Source: Actinomyces viscosus (GTDB lineage: Bacteria; Actinomycetota; Actinomycetes; Actinomycetales; Actinomycetaceae). Taken from it: a stretch of 64,000 bases of DNA. Every line of letters starts with the position of its first letter. Within the stretch, counting starts at the first letter, position 1. The stretch is from contig NZ_LR134477.1 in NCBI RefSeq assembly GCF_900637975.1, positions 310,001 to 374,000 on the forward strand. The letters are read 5' to 3'. This document shows positions 62,381-64,000 of this stretch, piece by piece. The notes beneath the pieces are model-generated. The model saw nothing but the letters and a program-made list of their open reading frames with translations. It had not been told where the DNA came from and ran no database searches. Both the position numbers and the translations under genes were made by a program.

Positions 62381-64000
62381 CTAGCCGTCATCGCCCTCGG
62401 GGGCCTCCAGCGGCTCGTCCGGGTCAGGGCCCGGTTCCGCTGTTTCCGACGATGCCGACGGCGTTGGACGGGGCGACCGTGAGGGTCGGTCCGACGGGGT
62501 GGGAGACGCCTGCTCCGGATCCCGGTCGGACCGGGACCCGGGGTGGGCCGAAGGCGAGGCGGATGCGGCGGACTCCGTGTCCGACGGGTTGTCTCCGACG
62601 GGGCCGGGGTCGCTCCCACTCGTTTGAGGACCTCCTCCCGGCTGGGAATCGTCGGGGCCGGTCCAGTGGGCTTGGGTGGCGTGGCGGACAGGGTTGAGGC
62701 GTCCTTGACGTCCGAGGTGAGCATGCTCCAGCGTCGCTCGATCTCCTCCTCACTCAGGCCCAGGTCTGCAGGACGCTCACCGTTGTGGAGCGCCGCCAGG
62801 TCCCTGACCGTGTAGCCGCCGGCCTGGTCCACGGTGAAGGGGTGCCAGTTCAGCGAGTCCACGCTCACCGAGCCGTCGGCGTGGGAGGTCACGTCGGCCC
62901 AGACCAGCTGGCCGACGTCGGACAGCGGGCCGCAGTAGGACTCGTTCTGGCTGGAGATGTAGTTGCCGGCCGAGTAGGACGCCCACATCCCCTTGCCCTT
63001 GACTCCGCCGTCGAGCTTCTCAGCGGGCTGGGGCACGTGGGGGTGGGCGCCGAAGAAGATATCGACCTCCCCGCTGTCGGCGAGGGCCTGGGCGTAGGAG
63101 ACCTGCTCATCATTGGGCGTGGTCTCGTACTCCTCCCCGATCTGGGAGTGGACGACGACAAGGTCGGCGCCCGCCGCCCGAGCCGACTTCGCCGCCTTCG
63201 TGATGGCGCCGACGTCGTTGGTCGACACCGAGTAGCCGGTGGGGTCCTTGAAGCCGTTGAGCCCCATGGTTGTGGAGATCTGAGCGACCGTCACCGTGCG
63301 GCCCCCTCGCTCGAGCTCATAGAGTGCGAAGGGCGCCGAGGCGTCCTTGCGGCTCCGGTAGGTGCCGGCGTGCCCCAGGTCGTGGGCGTCCAAGGCGTCC
63401 AGGGTGGCGATGACCCCGGCCTCGCCCTGGTCGGCGGAGTGGTTGGACGCGGTCGCGCAGCCGTCCCAGCCGGACCTGGCCAAGGCCCCGACGACATCGG
63501 TCGGAGCGCCGAAGGTGGGGAAGTCCGAGTAGACCCCGTCCGGAGCCACGGGCACCTCCATCCCGCACAGGGCCAGATCCAGTCCCTCGACCCAGGGGGT
63601 CTCGGCGGCGACGTTGCCGGTGATGTCCCCCGAGGAGTCCGGGGTGGAGCTCAAGACCGCCGAGTGCATGAGGACGTCCCCGCCGTAGCCCACGGTGAAG
63701 CTCACGTCCTGCGAGCCACCACCGGCCCCGGCAGAGGATGACCCGCGGGAGGCGGCCGCGTCCGGCCCGCCTTGGCCCTGCTGCTCGCGGGCGCTGCCCG
63801 ACTCGGTGGAGCCGGACTCGCTCGACGACGACTGACCGCTGCTCGCCCCGCACCCGGAGACTGCGACGGCCGCGGCGAGGACTGCGGCCGTCATCAGGCC
63901 CGGGCCCCGTGACCGGTGGATGATGCGTGCGGAGCGGGCGCGCTGTCGACCGCTCGTCGATGAGCTGCCCGGGAGGTTGTTGATGTCCGCCGAAGAAGAT
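62381..64000 (-). CDS. CapA-family (poly-gamma-glutamate-type) lipoprotein, frameshifted, 5' partial
   Basis: Metallophosphatase-like CapA protein on the cell surface. Lipobox VSGC (AAAVAVSGCGAS), Ser/Glu-rich linker, then VGYGGDVLMHSAVLSS, LCGMEVPV, ASNHSADQGEAGVIATLDAL, VVHSQIGEEYE and FGAHPHVPQP. The frame is open to the window edge, and an ATG at 63894 would leave a signal peptide without positive charge, whereas the sequence upstream is Arg-rich, so the start is probably beyond 64000. Near 62623-62625 the frame breaks: the annotated continuation becomes Arg/Pro-rich and overlaps ftsK, whereas the alternative frame gives an acidic tail (GSDPGPVGDNPSDTES...PEGDDG) ending in TAG at 62381. 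One lost base in a short A-run would explain this. Confidence 0.8.

Overview
The window is high-GC actinobacterial DNA. Dense genes, many GTG starts, numerous leaderless-type promoters (TANNNT 6-8 nt before the start codon), a complete sialic acid catabolic cluster and the actinobacterial block pncB / clpS-DUF2017-murI / rph-rdgB together suggest an Actinomyces-like member of the Actinomycetaceae. This assignment is inferred from gene content and style, not from a marker gene.

Layout. 1-2860: the end of an oligopeptide ABC transporter operon (a permease fused to an ATPase, then a second ATPase) closed by a perfect terminator hairpin. 2875-4173: an ISAs1-family insertion sequence with a frameshifted transposase and a 10-bp target duplication. 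4174-4760: lower-GC DNA with a possible gene remnant and an inverted repeat containing Shine-Dalgarno sequence. 4761-13543: sialic acid utilisation (sialidase without a signal peptide, Tat/lipoprotein solute-binding protein, two permeases, N-acetylneuraminate lyase, ROK kinase, ManNAc-6-P epimerase). The final step, NagB, lies at 16909 behind a histone-like HU gene and a two-gene ABC exporter. 17744-27757: housekeeping genes (DUF3039, helicase, pncB, clpS, DUF2017, murI, MBL hydrolase, L,D-transpeptidase, rdgB, rph). 27947-37846: small unlinked genes (IsdG-like monooxygenase, SUKH-like protein, bacterioferritin comigratory peroxiredoxin, tRNA-Leu, two tRNA-Lys, ATP-grasp protein, APC permease, MmuM, PadR plus GyrI-like pair). 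37843-47012: a DUF3516 helicase and then four consecutive AGCS alanine/glycine:cation symporter paralogues. 47036-54973: FAH hydrolase, PatB/MalY aminotransferase, GltX, and three Ser/Pro-rich lipoproteins; a second ISAs1 copy sits exactly at the stop codon of one of them. 55301-64000: tRNA-Gln and two tRNA-Glu, polysaccharide deacetylase, RNase J, PfkB kinase, FtsK and a CapA-like lipoprotein that is apparently frameshifted and runs off the window.

How genes work together: sialylated ligands or free sialic acid would enter through the SBP/permease set (no ATPase is encoded here, so a shared MsmK-type ATPase is inferred), be cleaved by the sialidase, and pass through NanA, NanK, NanE and NagB to fructose-6-phosphate; a NagA deacetylase must be elsewhere. 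I saw no CRISPR array, prophage or recognisable defence island. The most unusual features are the four-gene AGCS array, the lipoprotein pair with a conserved 5' cassette and diverged 3' domain, the apparently cytosolic sialidase, the divergent leaderless promoters and the CapA frameshift.
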